Part shown: piece by piece, positions 25,421 to 34,006 of the stretch
Position numbering within the stretch: the first letter of the stretch is position 1
Layout: each line of letters starts with the position of its first letter
Source: Sandaracinaceae bacterium
Lineage (GTDB): Bacteria > Myxococcota_A > Polyangia > Polyangiales > Houyiibacteriaceae
Reading direction: 5' to 3'
DNA: 64,000 nucleotides
Assembly (NCBI GenBank): GCA_016706685.1
Contig: JADJJE010000003.1
Coordinates: 124,001-188,000, forward strand
The notes under the pieces: model-generated
The model's input: only the letters and a program-made list of their open reading frames with translations
Database searches by the model: none
Told to the model about the DNA's origin: nothing
Translations under genes and position numbers: made by a program

Positions 25421-27106
25421 ATGCCCACCCATATCCTTGGCCGACTCGTCGGCAACACCGGCGACCCCACGAACCTCTCGATGGTGCTCAACTCGTCCTT
25501 TGCAGGCAGGCGCGGGGAGTTCGTGCGCGTGCGGCACCGCGAGGATGAGGGCGCCCCGCAGACAGACGTGCTTGCGCGCATCGTCAGCATCAGCCGCAGC
25601 AATGTCCTCTACAACTCTGGCCTGGGGCAGGCCGTGACGGAGCTCGAGCTGCTGCCCGGCGCGCACGTCACCGGGGAGCAGATCCTGGGCAAGCTCGAGG
25701 CCATCGGCTACCGCGACCCGCAGAGTGGTCAGATCAAGATGCCCCGCCGCGCTCTCGATCCGGGCTCACCCGTCGAGCCCGTGGATTTTCAGTTCCTGAG
25801 CGCGTTCTACGAGTTTCAGGAGCACTCGAGCCTTCACATTGGCAATCTCGTTGGCTACGAGCGCGGCGCCTCGGCCGTGCCCGTTTACCTGGACGTGAAT
25901 CGCCTCGTCACGGAGCACCTCGCCATCCTGGCGATGACGGGCTCGGGCAAGTCGTACACCGTGGGCCGCATCATCGAGCGTCTCGTCGCCATCAACAACG
26001 GCACTGTCGTCGTGTTCGACCCCCATGGCGAGTACGGGCGCGCGCTGGCTGGTGGAGAGCTCCGCTTCAACGAGCGCCCCGACGAGCTGGACGACCAGCG
26101 CGATCGTGCGGCCCTACCGGCCATCCGTGACGCCTTCACGAGACTGCGTGAGGCGGGAGCAGGCATCACGGTGTACAGCCCGCAGAACCCGTCGTTTCGG
26201 CAGAAGTACGCCGGCGCGAACCAAGAGTTGGCGCTGCAATTCGACCATTTCGAGATGGACGACCTGAGCGAGATCCTCCCAGGCCTGACCGAGCCACAAC
26301 AGCGAGTGCTGGACGTCGCCATCCGCTACTGGATTGCCCACGAGCGTACGACGCCGCGCGACATCAATCGGCTCCGCCACTACCTCGGCGACGGCATCGA
26401 CGACGTGCGGCAGTGGGACGAATTGAGCCAGGCGGAGGCGACGGCGCTCAACGGTCGAAGCGCAGCCGTCGCGTCCATGAAGCTCTCGCGGGTGCTTCAG
26501 GAGGCGCAGAGCTTCTACCATTCGGGCTTGCCCGCTGCGACAGACGTCTACGAGATGGTCGGGAGACCGTCCGACCGCCGGGGGCGTCTCGTCATCGTCG
26601 ACCTGCAGGGCCTCAGCGATACCGCAAAGCAAGTCATCACCGCACTGATCTCGAGCGAGATCCTCCGCGCCGCGTCGAGCAAGACCGACCGCACCCGCCC
26701 TTGCTTCCTCGTCTACGAGGAGGCGCACAGCTTTGCACCCGCGGGGGGGGCTGCCGTGAGTCACCGCATCATCAAGAAGATCGCCGGTGAGGGTCGCAAG
26801 TTCGGCGTGGGCTTCGCGGTCGTGAGCCAGCGTCCGTCGAAGCTCGATCCCGACGTGACCTCGCAGTGCAACACGCTGATCGCGATGCGCCTCAAGAACC
26901 CCGACGACCAACGCTTCATCGCGAAGACCTCCGACATGGTGAGCGCAGCCGACCTCGATCAACTGCCCGGTCTCTCGACCGGGGAGGCTCTCATCTGCGG
27001 GCGATCGATCCCTGCTCCACTGTTGGTGCATGTTGGTACGAAGGCGCTGGTCCACGGTGGCGAGTCGCCCGAGGTGATCAACCTCTGGGGAAGGTTCGGT
27101 GGCTGA
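25421..27106 (+). CDS. herA: HerA-family DNA translocase ATPase
   Basis: The 561-aa protein has GGAG eight bases before ATG 25421. An N-terminal HAS-barrel-like domain (1-160) is followed by a FtsK/HerA RecA-like core: Walker A MTGSGKSYT (172-180), VVVFDPHGEYGR, Walker B region CFLVYEEAHSFAP, and the HerA hallmark VVSQRPSKLDPDV followed by QCNTLIAMRLKNPDD. HerA forms hexamers that pump double-stranded DNA and feed a partner nuclease. In defence systems it partners NurA, Sir2 or DUF4297 enzymes. Here the preceding NurA-like protein is the natural partner. It is the most confidently assigned effector-type gene of the operon. Confidence 0.93.
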   Translation: MPTHILGRLVGNTGDPTNLSMVLNSSFAGRRGEFVRVRHREDEGAPQTDVLARIVSISRSNVLYNSGLGQAVTELELLPGAHVTGEQILGKLEAIGYRDPQSGQIKMPRRALDPGSPVEPVDFQFLSAFYEFQEHSSLHIGNLVGYERGASAVPVYLDVNRLVTEHLAILAMTGSGKSYTVGRIIERLVAINNGTVVVFDPHGEYGRALAGGELRFNERPDELDDQRDRAALPAIRDAFTRLREAGAGITVYSPQNPSFRQKYAGANQELALQFDHFEMDDLSEILPGLTEPQQRVLDVAIRYWIAHERTTPRDINRLRHYLGDGIDDVRQWDELSQAEATALNGRSAAVASMKLSRVLQEAQSFYHSGLPAATDVYEMVGRPSDRRGRLVIVDLQGLSDTAKQVITALISSEILRAASSKTDRTRPCFLVYEEAHSFAPAGGAAVSHRIIKKIAGEGRKFGVGFAVVSQRPSKLDPDVTSQCNTLIAMRLKNPDDQRFIAKTSDMVSAADLDQLPGLSTGEALICGRSIPAPLLVHVGTKALVHGGESPEVINLWGRFGG

Positions 27107-27677
27107 GGGTATGGACCCACGGAGCGAACTCACGCTCGACGCAGCCACGTCCCATCTGCCGATGTGGACCGAATGGGGCGTGCGCGACGCGGGTCACTTG
27201 GTCCACAGCCTCGGCTGCACACTCTTGACGGCGGCGGGCCGTGACCTCGGCTTCGCGGCAGTGTCCGAGGTGCCTGCTCCGCGCCAAGGCATCTTGGCCA
27301 ACGTCGACCAGGACGTGCGATCTGACTCGGTGTGGTTTGATCGCTCGACGCGTCACGTCGCACTGGTCGCTGAGTTCGAACGCTACTCGGGACGGCACAA
27401 GGACCTAAGCCCGAAGGTCGAGACGTTGCTTCTCGCGCAGCAGCGGTGGGAGTGTCCGAACGCGACGCTGCTGTTGGCCTATTGGAGCGTGGGGCTCGTG
27501 ACTCTCCCCGACCACGACCTGCTGCGCAGCATCGTGCGAGGGGGCTTTCATGCCGGCGGGGGCGTGCGCGTCCCTGGCAATTCGGCCGCACGGATCCTCT
27601 TCTGCCAGTTCGTTGTCCGCGCCGGGCAGGATGGCCTGCTCCGGCTCGAGAACATTCTTCAAAGAGGCGAATCATGA
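27099..27677 (+). CDS. Hypothetical protein, possible PD-(D/E)xK nuclease fold
   Basis: The protein starts at GTG 27099 (8-base overlap with herA) or at ATG 27111 just past the herA stop; it has 192 or 188 residues. The central pattern VWFDRSTRHVALVAEFER, then K and KVETLLLAQQRW, resembles the D-(x)n-E-x-E/K core plus trailing helix of PD-(D/E)xK nuclease-like proteins. The match is by eye and the spacing is only approximate. No signal peptide or membrane segment is present. If it is a nuclease it would be the missing cutting subunit of this methylase-linked operon. Its stop overlaps the kinase start (ATGA). Confidence 0.65.
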   Translation: MAEGMDPRSELTLDAATSHLPMWTEWGVRDAGHLVHSLGCTLLTAAGRDLGFAAVSEVPAPRQGILANVDQDVRSDSVWFDRSTRHVALVAEFERYSGRHKDLSPKVETLLLAQQRWECPNATLLLAYWSVGLVTLPDHDLLRSIVRGGFHAGGGVRVPGNSAARILFCQFVVRAGQDGLLRLENILQRGES

Positions 27678-29134
27678 CGACCAAGTTCTTCGTCCCACGA
27701 GCAGACCGCCGCCTCGGCGATCGCTACGAGTTGGTCGAGTGCCTTGGCGATGGCTCGTATGGCTGGGTGTGGCGCGCGCAACGCCTGTCCGACAACGCCA
27801 TCGTTGCGGTGAAGATTCCGAAGGCGCAGGGCAAGCGGAACGAGGAACTTGCCGAGGGTTCGCCGCTGGTAGGGCAGGCGTCTCACCGTTGCGTGGTCGA
27901 CGTGTACTGGATGGGGCGCGTCCCACCAGAGCGCGAGTGGTACGCGATCGAGATGGAGTACTTCCCCTCCGTGACGTTGGCCCAGCTGCTCGACAAGGGG
28001 GATGAGGGCTTCGTCGCGAGCTACGACAACCTCCTCGGAGTCTTCGAGCAGGTGCTCGAGGGCTGCGCACACCTGCACCGCGTCGGGATGTCCCACGGTG
28101 ACATCAAGCCGCAGAACATCCTGGTCTCAGCCGACCGTGTGAAGCTGACCGACTTCGGCTCAAGCGTATTGCCGGAGGACATGTACGCGCGCACACGAGA
28201 GAACGGCGGCACCATCCTCTACTCCGCGCCCGAGGTGGTTGGGGCAACACTGTCGACGCGTGAGACCAATGCACGCTTCCTGAGCGACATCTACAGCCTC
28301 GGCGTGCTTCTCTACCATCTCGTGACGGCGCGGCTCCCTCACGACACCTTGAGCCAGGTGGCCCGCCATCTACCGTTCGCGCGCGCACGCGAGATCAACT
28401 CGTCGGTCTCGCAGCCCCTCGACGAGTTCATCGACCGCTGCCTGAGGCTCGCGCCCGAAGAGCGCTGGCCGAGCATAGACGGAATGCTGGAGGCGTTCCG
28501 CGCTGTGCGACGCGCGCAGCTCCTGTTCACGCCCACGCGCACCTTGGCATTGCCGCGTCCGCCGCACGAGGACTGGTCATCGCAAGCGGTGCGCCTGGTC
28601 GAGGCGGGCGATTTTCGCGAAGCGGAGCTGGTTGCGCGCGCCGAGTTCGAGGCGACCCGCGACGCGCAGGCCTTCCTCCTCATGGTGCAGGCGTCCTATC
28701 GAGAGGGGCGCTACTTCGACTGCATTCGCGATCTCGAGGCCCGGCCGGACGTCGTCGACGCAACTACGCCCTCTGGCGCCGAGCTTCGGCGCCTCGCGCT
28801 CTCGGCGTACCTCGAGGTGCGTCAGGTCGATCACGCGCGCGCGTTCGTTGGGCGATGTTTGGCCGAGACGCCCGAAGCGCCAGACCTCCTACTCAAGCAC
28901 GCATCGATCCTTGCGCTCGACGCCAAGTATGAGGACGCTGCTGATCAGCTGATGGCGCTCAATCGAAGACTGCCGGGAAGACCGGCGATCCTTCGACGCC
29001 TTGTCGCTGTGTTCGAGCAAATGCGCGACACTGGCAAAGCGGCAGCGTTCCTGCGCGCGTACCAGAGGGCGATGCCCGACGACCCGTGGGCGTCCTCCAA
29101 GGCCGAGCAGTTTCGGGCGCTGGGGCTTGCGTGA
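27674..29134 (+). CDS. Hanks-type Ser/Thr protein kinase with C-terminal repeat-like domain
   Basis: The start is ATG 27674 in ATGA overlap with the preceding gene. The 486-aa protein has a complete kinase domain at 17-295: glycine loop LGDGSYGW (24-31), Lys47, catalytic loop MSHGDIKPQN with Asp143 (HGD rather than HRD), DFG 160-162 and SAPE. The C-terminal 170 residues are repeated helical pairs (EDAADQLMALNRRLPGRPA and similar), TPR-like. No transmembrane helix is visible, unlike receptor kinases and unlike the kinase at 62520, so it is cytosolic. Kinases in BREX type 2/Pgl (PglW), MADS and Stk2-type systems control or execute defence. This is the last gene of the coupled operon and is probably its regulator or effector. 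Confidence 0.88.
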   Translation: MTTKFFVPRADRRLGDRYELVECLGDGSYGWVWRAQRLSDNAIVAVKIPKAQGKRNEELAEGSPLVGQASHRCVVDVYWMGRVPPEREWYAIEMEYFPSVTLAQLLDKGDEGFVASYDNLLGVFEQVLEGCAHLHRVGMSHGDIKPQNILVSADRVKLTDFGSSVLPEDMYARTRENGGTILYSAPEVVGATLSTRETNARFLSDIYSLGVLLYHLVTARLPHDTLSQVARHLPFARAREINSSVSQPLDEFIDRCLRLAPEERWPSIDGMLEAFRAVRRAQLLFTPTRTLALPRPPHEDWSSQAVRLVEAGDFREAELVARAEFEATRDAQAFLLMVQASYREGRYFDCIRDLEARPDVVDATTPSGAELRRLALSAYLEVRQVDHARAFVGRCLAETPEAPDLLLKHASILALDAKYEDAADQLMALNRRLPGRPAILRRLVAVFEQMRDTGKAAAFLRAYQRAMPDDPWASSKAEQFRALGLA

Positions 29135-29368
29135 GCAGTGTGTCCGCGGTGGCAGATGCCCGAGCGGCCAGCGCGACGCCAAGCCACGCGGTCCACAACG
29201 GGCCAAGGCTCGGACTCAACCACCCGCGGGTGCTCTCCGAGCGTTCACGAGACACGCGGACGGGACCACCGAGACCGCCTGTGCCCGCGCTCATAGTGGA
29301 TCTGTGTGTCCGTAGAGCGTGTGGCACTGGGGTAGCCAGCCTTCACTCGACAAGCGGACGGTCCTGAC

Positions 29369-29593
29369 GTGGGTAGACGGAAGCGGACGGGCTCGTCGGG
29401 GCACTACTGCTGGGTGTGCGAGCGCCGCCGACCGAACGAGGCCTTCTCGGGCAAGGGCCACCGGCGCCACACCTGCAAGGACTGCGCGACGCTGGGGCCC
29501 GAGGCGCTAGCGCATCGGCGGGACGTGCACGGGACCAGGGCTCGCTCCACCCGGTGGCGCGCCCGTCTGTGCAACGCCTTTAGAGCGTCGTAA
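29369..29593 (+). CDS. Small CxxC zinc-ribbon protein
   Basis: The 74-aa product from GTG 29369 has two CxxC pairs (C14/C17 and C36/C39) flanking a NEAFSGKGHRRHTC stretch, a compact zinc-binding arrangement that I associate with uncharacterised small proteins of Myxococcota. The 234 bases before it, after the kinase gene, contain no gene I can support. The start codon is weak and no ribosome-binding site is obvious, so translation is inferred from the cysteine pattern. Confidence 0.55.
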   Translation: MGRRKRTGSSGHYCWVCERRRPNEAFSGKGHRRHTCKDCATLGPEALAHRRDVHGTRARSTRWRARLCNAFRAS

Positions 29594-29603
29594 ACTCGTG
29601 CGC

Positions 29604-31370
29604 ATGAGCGCCCTGGATCTCGTGTTGCCGACCCCGCGCAAGCTGGAGGTGTCCGCCGTCGAACTCGCCCTCACACCCGAGCGTGCCTGGGAGCTCGTTC
29701 GCCACGAAGACCTCGCGCGCTCGTCGTTCGTGAAGGCGCTGTTCGCCTTGCGCACCTTGCCGTCGCGATGGACTGGTGCGGTCGAGAAGGTGGAGCTCCG
29801 TCTCGACGCGATCGCCTCGAGCGCCGAGCACCCAGGTTTTCAGGTCCTGATCGAGGAGCCGCGCGAGGTGGTCGTCGGCGCGATCGGCAAGGTGTGGCAG
29901 CTCGACATCCCGTTCGTACACGTGGATGGGCCCGCGGCCTACGCGGCGTTCGACGAGTCGGGCTGGGTCAAGGTGGCGTGGGCGCTCCGCGTGCTGCCAT
30001 TTGGTGAGCGAGACAGCCGCGTGGAGATCGAGGTCCGCGTGGACGCGACCGACGAGGCCTCCTGGAAGCGCTTCGAGCAGTACTGGCTCGTGATCGGCCC
30101 CGGCTCGCACCTCGTTCGGCGCACGCTCTTCGCGGCGCTCGCCCGAGAGCACGGCACACCCGAGAGCCGGGAGGACGAGCGGTCGCTTCCCGGCGACGCG
30201 CTGCTGCCGGACGCCACCGGGATGCTCACCCACGGCGTCACCATCGCCGCCTCGCCGGCGCAGATCTGGCCCTGGCTGGTTCAAATGGGCGGAGGCAGGG
30301 CCGGCTTCTACTCGCTCGATACGCTCGACAACGCGAACCGGCCCTCCGCGCGTGAGATTCACCCCGGGCTGCAGTCGCTCGAGGTCGGTCAGGTGATCCC
30401 CGCGACCCCCGAGAGCACCGATGGCTTCGAGGTGCTCGCCATCGACCCGGAGCGCGCGCTCGTGCTCGGCGGGCTCTTCGATCCCGAGGCGAAGAGGCAG
30501 CTGCCGTTCGCGTCGCCACGACCTCCGCGCTTCTGGCAGGTGACCTGGGCCTTCGCGCTCGAGCCTCTCGATGCGCGCAGCACGCGTCTGCACGCTCGGG
30601 TGCGCGCGGCCTTCTCCTCCGACCAGCGCCTGCACGCCGCGTGGATCACGCCGGTGCACCGGCTCATGGAGACCGCGCAGCTCCACAACCTGAAGCGCCG
30701 CTGCGAGGGCAGGGCACGCGACGGGTGGCGCGACGTGGTCGAGGGTGCCGGAGGCGCAGCCATCATGGTGGCGGCGATGCTGACGCCGTTCCTTCGGAGC
30801 GGTCAGCGACGCTGGGGCGTCGACGAGGCCACGGCGGCGCGGAGCTACCCCGGGGATGAGCTCGTCCCCGCCCCGACGTCCCACTGGACCCACGGCGTCG
30901 AGATCGACGCGCCCGCCGACGCCGTGTGGCCGTGGGTCGCCCAGATCGGAGCCGATCGCGGCGGCTTCTACAGCTACCAGTGGCTCGAGAACGTGGTCGG
31001 TTGCGAGGTGCGGAACGCAGAGCGCATCCATCCCGAGTGGGAGGTGAAGGTCGGCGACGGGCTCCGGCTGCACCCCGACATGCCGCCGTTGCCGGTGGTC
31101 GAGGTGGAGCGGGGGCGCTACTGGCTCGCGTTCGGCGCCGCCGACGCCGCCGCAAAGGCCGCGGGCAAGGCGTGGGTCGAGTCGTGCTGGCTCTTCTTCC
31201 TCGAGCCCCTCGGTCCCGACCGCTGCCGGTTCATCAGCCGCTACCGCGCGGCGACCTCGGACGACCTCGGGATGAAGCTCGCCTATGGCGCCGCGATCGA
31301 GCCCATCGGCTTCGCCATGGACCGTCGCATGCTGCTCGGCGTGAAGGCGCGCGTGGAGCGGCACGGCTGA
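29604..31370 (+). CDS. Protein with tandem SRPBCC (START-like) domains
   Basis: The 588-aa protein is read from ATG 29604 (GTG 29598 is the alternative). Two related domains share the signature WPW[LV]xQ[MI]GxxRxGFYS followed by LxN, near residues 217 and 438. Each is followed by an HPxxxxLxVGxxI/L element and a W-rich strand near its end, as in SRPBCC/polyketide-cyclase-like lipid or ligand pockets. The first 200 residues look like a third, divergent copy. A hydrophobic segment joins the second and third domains (GAAIMVAAMLTPFL). There are no catalytic residues to name. The gene stands alone and is convergent with the VOC gene. Confidence 0.7.
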   Translation: MSALDLVLPTPRKLEVSAVELALTPERAWELVRHEDLARSSFVKALFALRTLPSRWTGAVEKVELRLDAIASSAEHPGFQVLIEEPREVVVGAIGKVWQLDIPFVHVDGPAAYAAFDESGWVKVAWALRVLPFGERDSRVEIEVRVDATDEASWKRFEQYWLVIGPGSHLVRRTLFAALAREHGTPESREDERSLPGDALLPDATGMLTHGVTIAASPAQIWPWLVQMGGGRAGFYSLDTLDNANRPSAREIHPGLQSLEVGQVIPATPESTDGFEVLAIDPERALVLGGLFDPEAKRQLPFASPRPPRFWQVTWAFALEPLDARSTRLHARVRAAFSSDQRLHAAWITPVHRLMETAQLHNLKRRCEGRARDGWRDVVEGAGGAAIMVAAMLTPFLRSGQRRWGVDEATAARSYPGDELVPAPTSHWTHGVEIDAPADAVWPWVAQIGADRGGFYSYQWLENVVGCEVRNAERIHPEWEVKVGDGLRLHPDMPPLPVVEVERGRYWLAFGAADAAAKAAGKAWVESCWLFFLEPLGPDRCRFISRYRAATSDDLGMKLAYGAAIEPIGFAMDRRMLLGVKARVERHG

Positions 31371-31388
31371 GGCCTGCTGGCCCGCGCG

Positions 31389-31796
31389 CTACGGGAACGT
31401 CACGCCCCCGATGGGAAACGGATTGAACGCCACCTCCCAGCGGAACCCCTCGGGGTCCACGAAGTACCCGCTGTAGCCACCCCACGTGCGCTGCTGGGCG
31501 TCGTGCACCGTGGCTCCCGCGGCGCGCGCGGTGGCGAGCACGGCGTCCACTTCGGCGGGCGATGCCACGTTGTGGGCCAGCGTGAACGGCAGCGTGCCCC
31601 CGCGCGTGACCTCGCCGATCTCTTCGCGGGCGCCGGACTCCGTCCACAGCGAGAGCACCAGCTTGGTGCCCACCGCGATCATCAAGACGTCGTCGCCGGT
31701 GAAGGCCGCGGTCCAGCCGAGGCCGTCCAGGTAGAAGCGGCGGGCGCGATCGAGGTCGGCCACCACCAGCGTCACGAAGTTCAGTCTGGGCTCCAT
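31389..31796 (-). CDS. VOC-family (glyoxalase/bleomycin-resistance-like) protein
   Basis: The 135-aa protein has the usual VOC layout of two beta-alpha-beta-beta-beta modules, with LNFVTLVVADLDRARRFYLDGLGW at the start and a YSGYFVDPEGFRWEVAFNP ending containing the DPxG-x-x-x-E metal-ligand motif. Members bind a divalent metal and act as lyases, isomerases, dioxygenases or drug-binding proteins; the substrate cannot be told from the sequence. Eighteen bases separate its end from that of the SRPBCC gene. Confidence 0.85.
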   Translation of the reverse strand: MEPRLNFVTLVVADLDRARRFYLDGLGWTAAFTGDDVLMIAVGTKLVLSLWTESGAREEIGEVTRGGTLPFTLAHNVASPAEVDAVLATARAAGATVHDAQQRTWGGYSGYFVDPEGFRWEVAFNPFPIGGVTFP

Positions 31797-31937
31797 GAGT
31801 CAGGCTGTACCCAGCGGGTCGAACATGGGCAAGTCAGTCACCTGTCGGGTGTCACCTCTCTCCGTGCCGCTCGCCGCGGCGAACGACATGGCTAGACTAC
31901 GGCGCGAAAGTCGGGTGTAGCCAGTGGAGCGCTCCAA

Positions 31938-33578
31938 ATGAACACCAAGAAGACGACCGCCGCTATCGAATGGCTCGGGGGTGTGGCCTCCATGCCCAAC
32001 TACGTCCTGGACGGGGACGCTCCCTACCGCCCCGAGGGGCTATTTTGGCTCGACACCGAGGGCGCGATCCTCGGTCACCTCGTGGACAAGCCGGGCACAG
32101 TACTGGGCCGGGCAGCGGAGAGCCTGCGCGCCGCCATGGAGCGCCCGATCATGGGCAAGCCACGCTCCCCCAGGCGGGTGCGAGTGGCTTCTCCCGCGCT
32201 CGCGGAGGCCCTGCGCGAAGGACACCCGCACATCGATATCGTGTGCGCGGCCACACCGGAGGTCGACGCCTTCTTGGACGCCATGCGGGAGCACATCGGG
32301 CATGGGCCCGCGGACGAGCCCACCTATCTCGCGCCCGGGGTGGCGCCTGAGGCCGTGCGCGCGTTCTTCCGCGCCTCTGCGGGTCTCTTCCGGGTGAAGC
32401 CGTGGACGGTGGTGACGAGCGACTCCGAGCCGCTGGCGGTGACGATCCCGGAGCTCGGCATCGAGGACGCGGCGCTGTCGGTCATCGGACAGATGGGGGA
32501 GAGCCTTGGTCTGATCATGTTGCCCGGACTCGCGGATTTCGAGGCTTTCGTCTGGGGTGCTGACAAGATGCAGCGTGGAGGCAAGCCCAAGATGCCGCCC
32601 CAGTTCGTGGTGCAGTTCGAGCCGGGGAAGGCGCTGCATCCTGCGCTGCGCAAAGAGGTCCGCCAGCAGCGCTGGGAGCTCGCCGGCGCCAACGCCTATC
32701 CCACGCTCACGAGCGTGGATGGCGACATGCTGGTGCGACCGCTGACCAACCGTGACCTCCGGACGGCGGAGGCCATCGCGCTGGCCCTGACCGCGTTCGT
32801 GGCGGAGAAGGACGCGATGGTGGCGGCCTTTGTCGACGGCGACACCGTGGAGCGCACGTTGCGAGTGGCCACCCACGGCGGCGACCTGGAGGTGACACTG
32901 CGGGCCCCGCACGAGCGCCGGGTGGCGCACACCGCCCCCGCCCCCGGCCTGCTGCGCGACCTCTTCGAGCTTGGGCAGAGCGAGGTGCTGGATGGCGAAG
33001 CTCGAGGCGCCCTGGAGGAAGAGCTGGTGCTGTGCTTCGCGGAGTCGCCCGAGGGAGCCGAGCACGCCAGCGTGCACGCGTGCTACTTCGTCTTGGAGTA
33101 CGCCGCCACCTACCTCCACGAGACCGTGGCGACCCTCGACGCCAAGGGGCTCCGCGAAGTGGTCTTCAGGATCATCCCGCGCAAGGTGAGCATCGACGCC
33201 TCCGAGGCGCGCTGGATCATCGAGGTCAACCGCTCGTTCTACCGATTCCTGAAGCGCGAGTTCGGGCTGGCGCAGGCCGACGATTGTCTCCGGGTGCTCG
33301 GCGAAGACGCCGTGGAAGAGCTCGAGGCGGAGCTGTCGGACCCGAGCAACTTCGGCACGGCCAAGGCCATGATCATGCAGGCGCGCGAGGAGGGCTTCGA
33401 CATCAGCACGCAGGAGGGAATCGAAGACTGGATGCGCGTTCAGAACTCCCGGCAGATGGGGCGGGCGGCACCCTTCGGAGGCCCGCGCGCCAGCACGAGC
33501 CAGGGCTCGAGCCGCGCGAAGAAGGACCCCAAGAAGAAACGTCAAGCCGCACGGAAGGCACGGCGACCCAACCGCTGA
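31938..33578 (+). CDS. DUF6930-like hypothetical protein
   Basis: The 546-aa protein has GGAG about 10 bases before ATG 31938. The first 150 residues (FWLDTEGAILGHLVDKPG, then RVRVASPALAEAL and TPEVDAFLD) resemble the DUF6930/DUF7309-type domains found in bacterial hypothetical proteins. The centre is globular and acidic. The C-terminus is a very basic, probably disordered tail ending in KKDPKKKRQAARKARR, which could bind nucleic acid. No catalytic residues or membrane spans were noted. Function is unknown. Confidence 0.65.
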   Translation: MNTKKTTAAIEWLGGVASMPNYVLDGDAPYRPEGLFWLDTEGAILGHLVDKPGTVLGRAAESLRAAMERPIMGKPRSPRRVRVASPALAEALREGHPHIDIVCAATPEVDAFLDAMREHIGHGPADEPTYLAPGVAPEAVRAFFRASAGLFRVKPWTVVTSDSEPLAVTIPELGIEDAALSVIGQMGESLGLIMLPGLADFEAFVWGADKMQRGGKPKMPPQFVVQFEPGKALHPALRKEVRQQRWELAGANAYPTLTSVDGDMLVRPLTNRDLRTAEAIALALTAFVAEKDAMVAAFVDGDTVERTLRVATHGGDLEVTLRAPHERRVAHTAPAPGLLRDLFELGQSEVLDGEARGALEEELVLCFAESPEGAEHASVHACYFVLEYAATYLHETVATLDAKGLREVVFRIIPRKVSIDASEARWIIEVNRSFYRFLKREFGLAQADDCLRVLGEDAVEELEAELSDPSNFGTAKAMIMQAREEGFDISTQEGIEDWMRVQNSRQMGRAAPFGGPRASTSQGSSRAKKDPKKKRQAARKARRPNR

Positions 33579-33625
33579 AGACGGCAGGGACGACGGGCGG
33601 ATCTTCATCTGGTATCGATGAGGCG

Positions 33626-33985
33626 ATGACCGCCGACAAGAAGCACCGCATCTTCACCACGTCGTTCGCCAGCGTGTACCCGCTCTACGTGCAGAAGGCC
33701 GAGAAGAAGGGGCGCACCAAGCAAGAGGTGGACGAGGTGATCACATGGCTCACCGGCTACCGCGCCGAGCAGCTCGCGCAGGCGATCGAGGCGAAGGTGG
33801 ACTTCGAGACGTTCTTCGCCGAAGCGCCCCGGCTGAACCCGAACGTGGGGCTCATCACCGGCGTGGTGTGCGGGGTGCGTGTGGAAGACGTGGCCGACCC
33901 GCTGATGCAGAAGATCCGCTACCTGGACAAGCTCGTGGATGAGCTCGCGAAGGGGAAGAAGCTGGCGAGCATCCTGCGGGGGTAG
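33626..33985 (+). CDS. DUF2200 family protein
   Basis: The 119-aa protein from ATG 33626 matches DUF2200 closely in length and in its signature: HRIFTTSFASVYPLYVQKAEK, then GRTKQEVDEVITWLTGY near residues 30-50, and NPNVGLITGVVCGVRVE. The family is common in diverse bacteria and has no established function. It follows the preceding gene by 47 bases and may share its transcript. Confidence 0.9.
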   Translation: MTADKKHRIFTTSFASVYPLYVQKAEKKGRTKQEVDEVITWLTGYRAEQLAQAIEAKVDFETFFAEAPRLNPNVGLITGVVCGVRVEDVADPLMQKIRYLDKLVDELAKGKKLASILRG

Positions 33986-34006
33986 CCGCACCAGCGCAGC
34001 GCGCGG

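Noticed and set aside
11601..29134. Assignment of the operon to BREX or DISARM
   Set aside because: No PglZ/BrxZ alkaline phosphatase, BrxL, BrxA/B, DrmA or DrmB protein was recognised; HerA and type I S genes do not fit the canonical sets.
29147..29240. tRNA-like D-arm sequence (GATGCCCGAGCGGCC) with possible pairing of GGTGG and CCACC ends, at the right border of the defence operon
   Set aside because: The T-arm lacks the GTTCRA consensus (reads GGCTCGGACTC) and the acceptor and anticodon stems do not pair convincingly. It may be a decayed tRNA fragment at an island edge, but the sequence does not support it.
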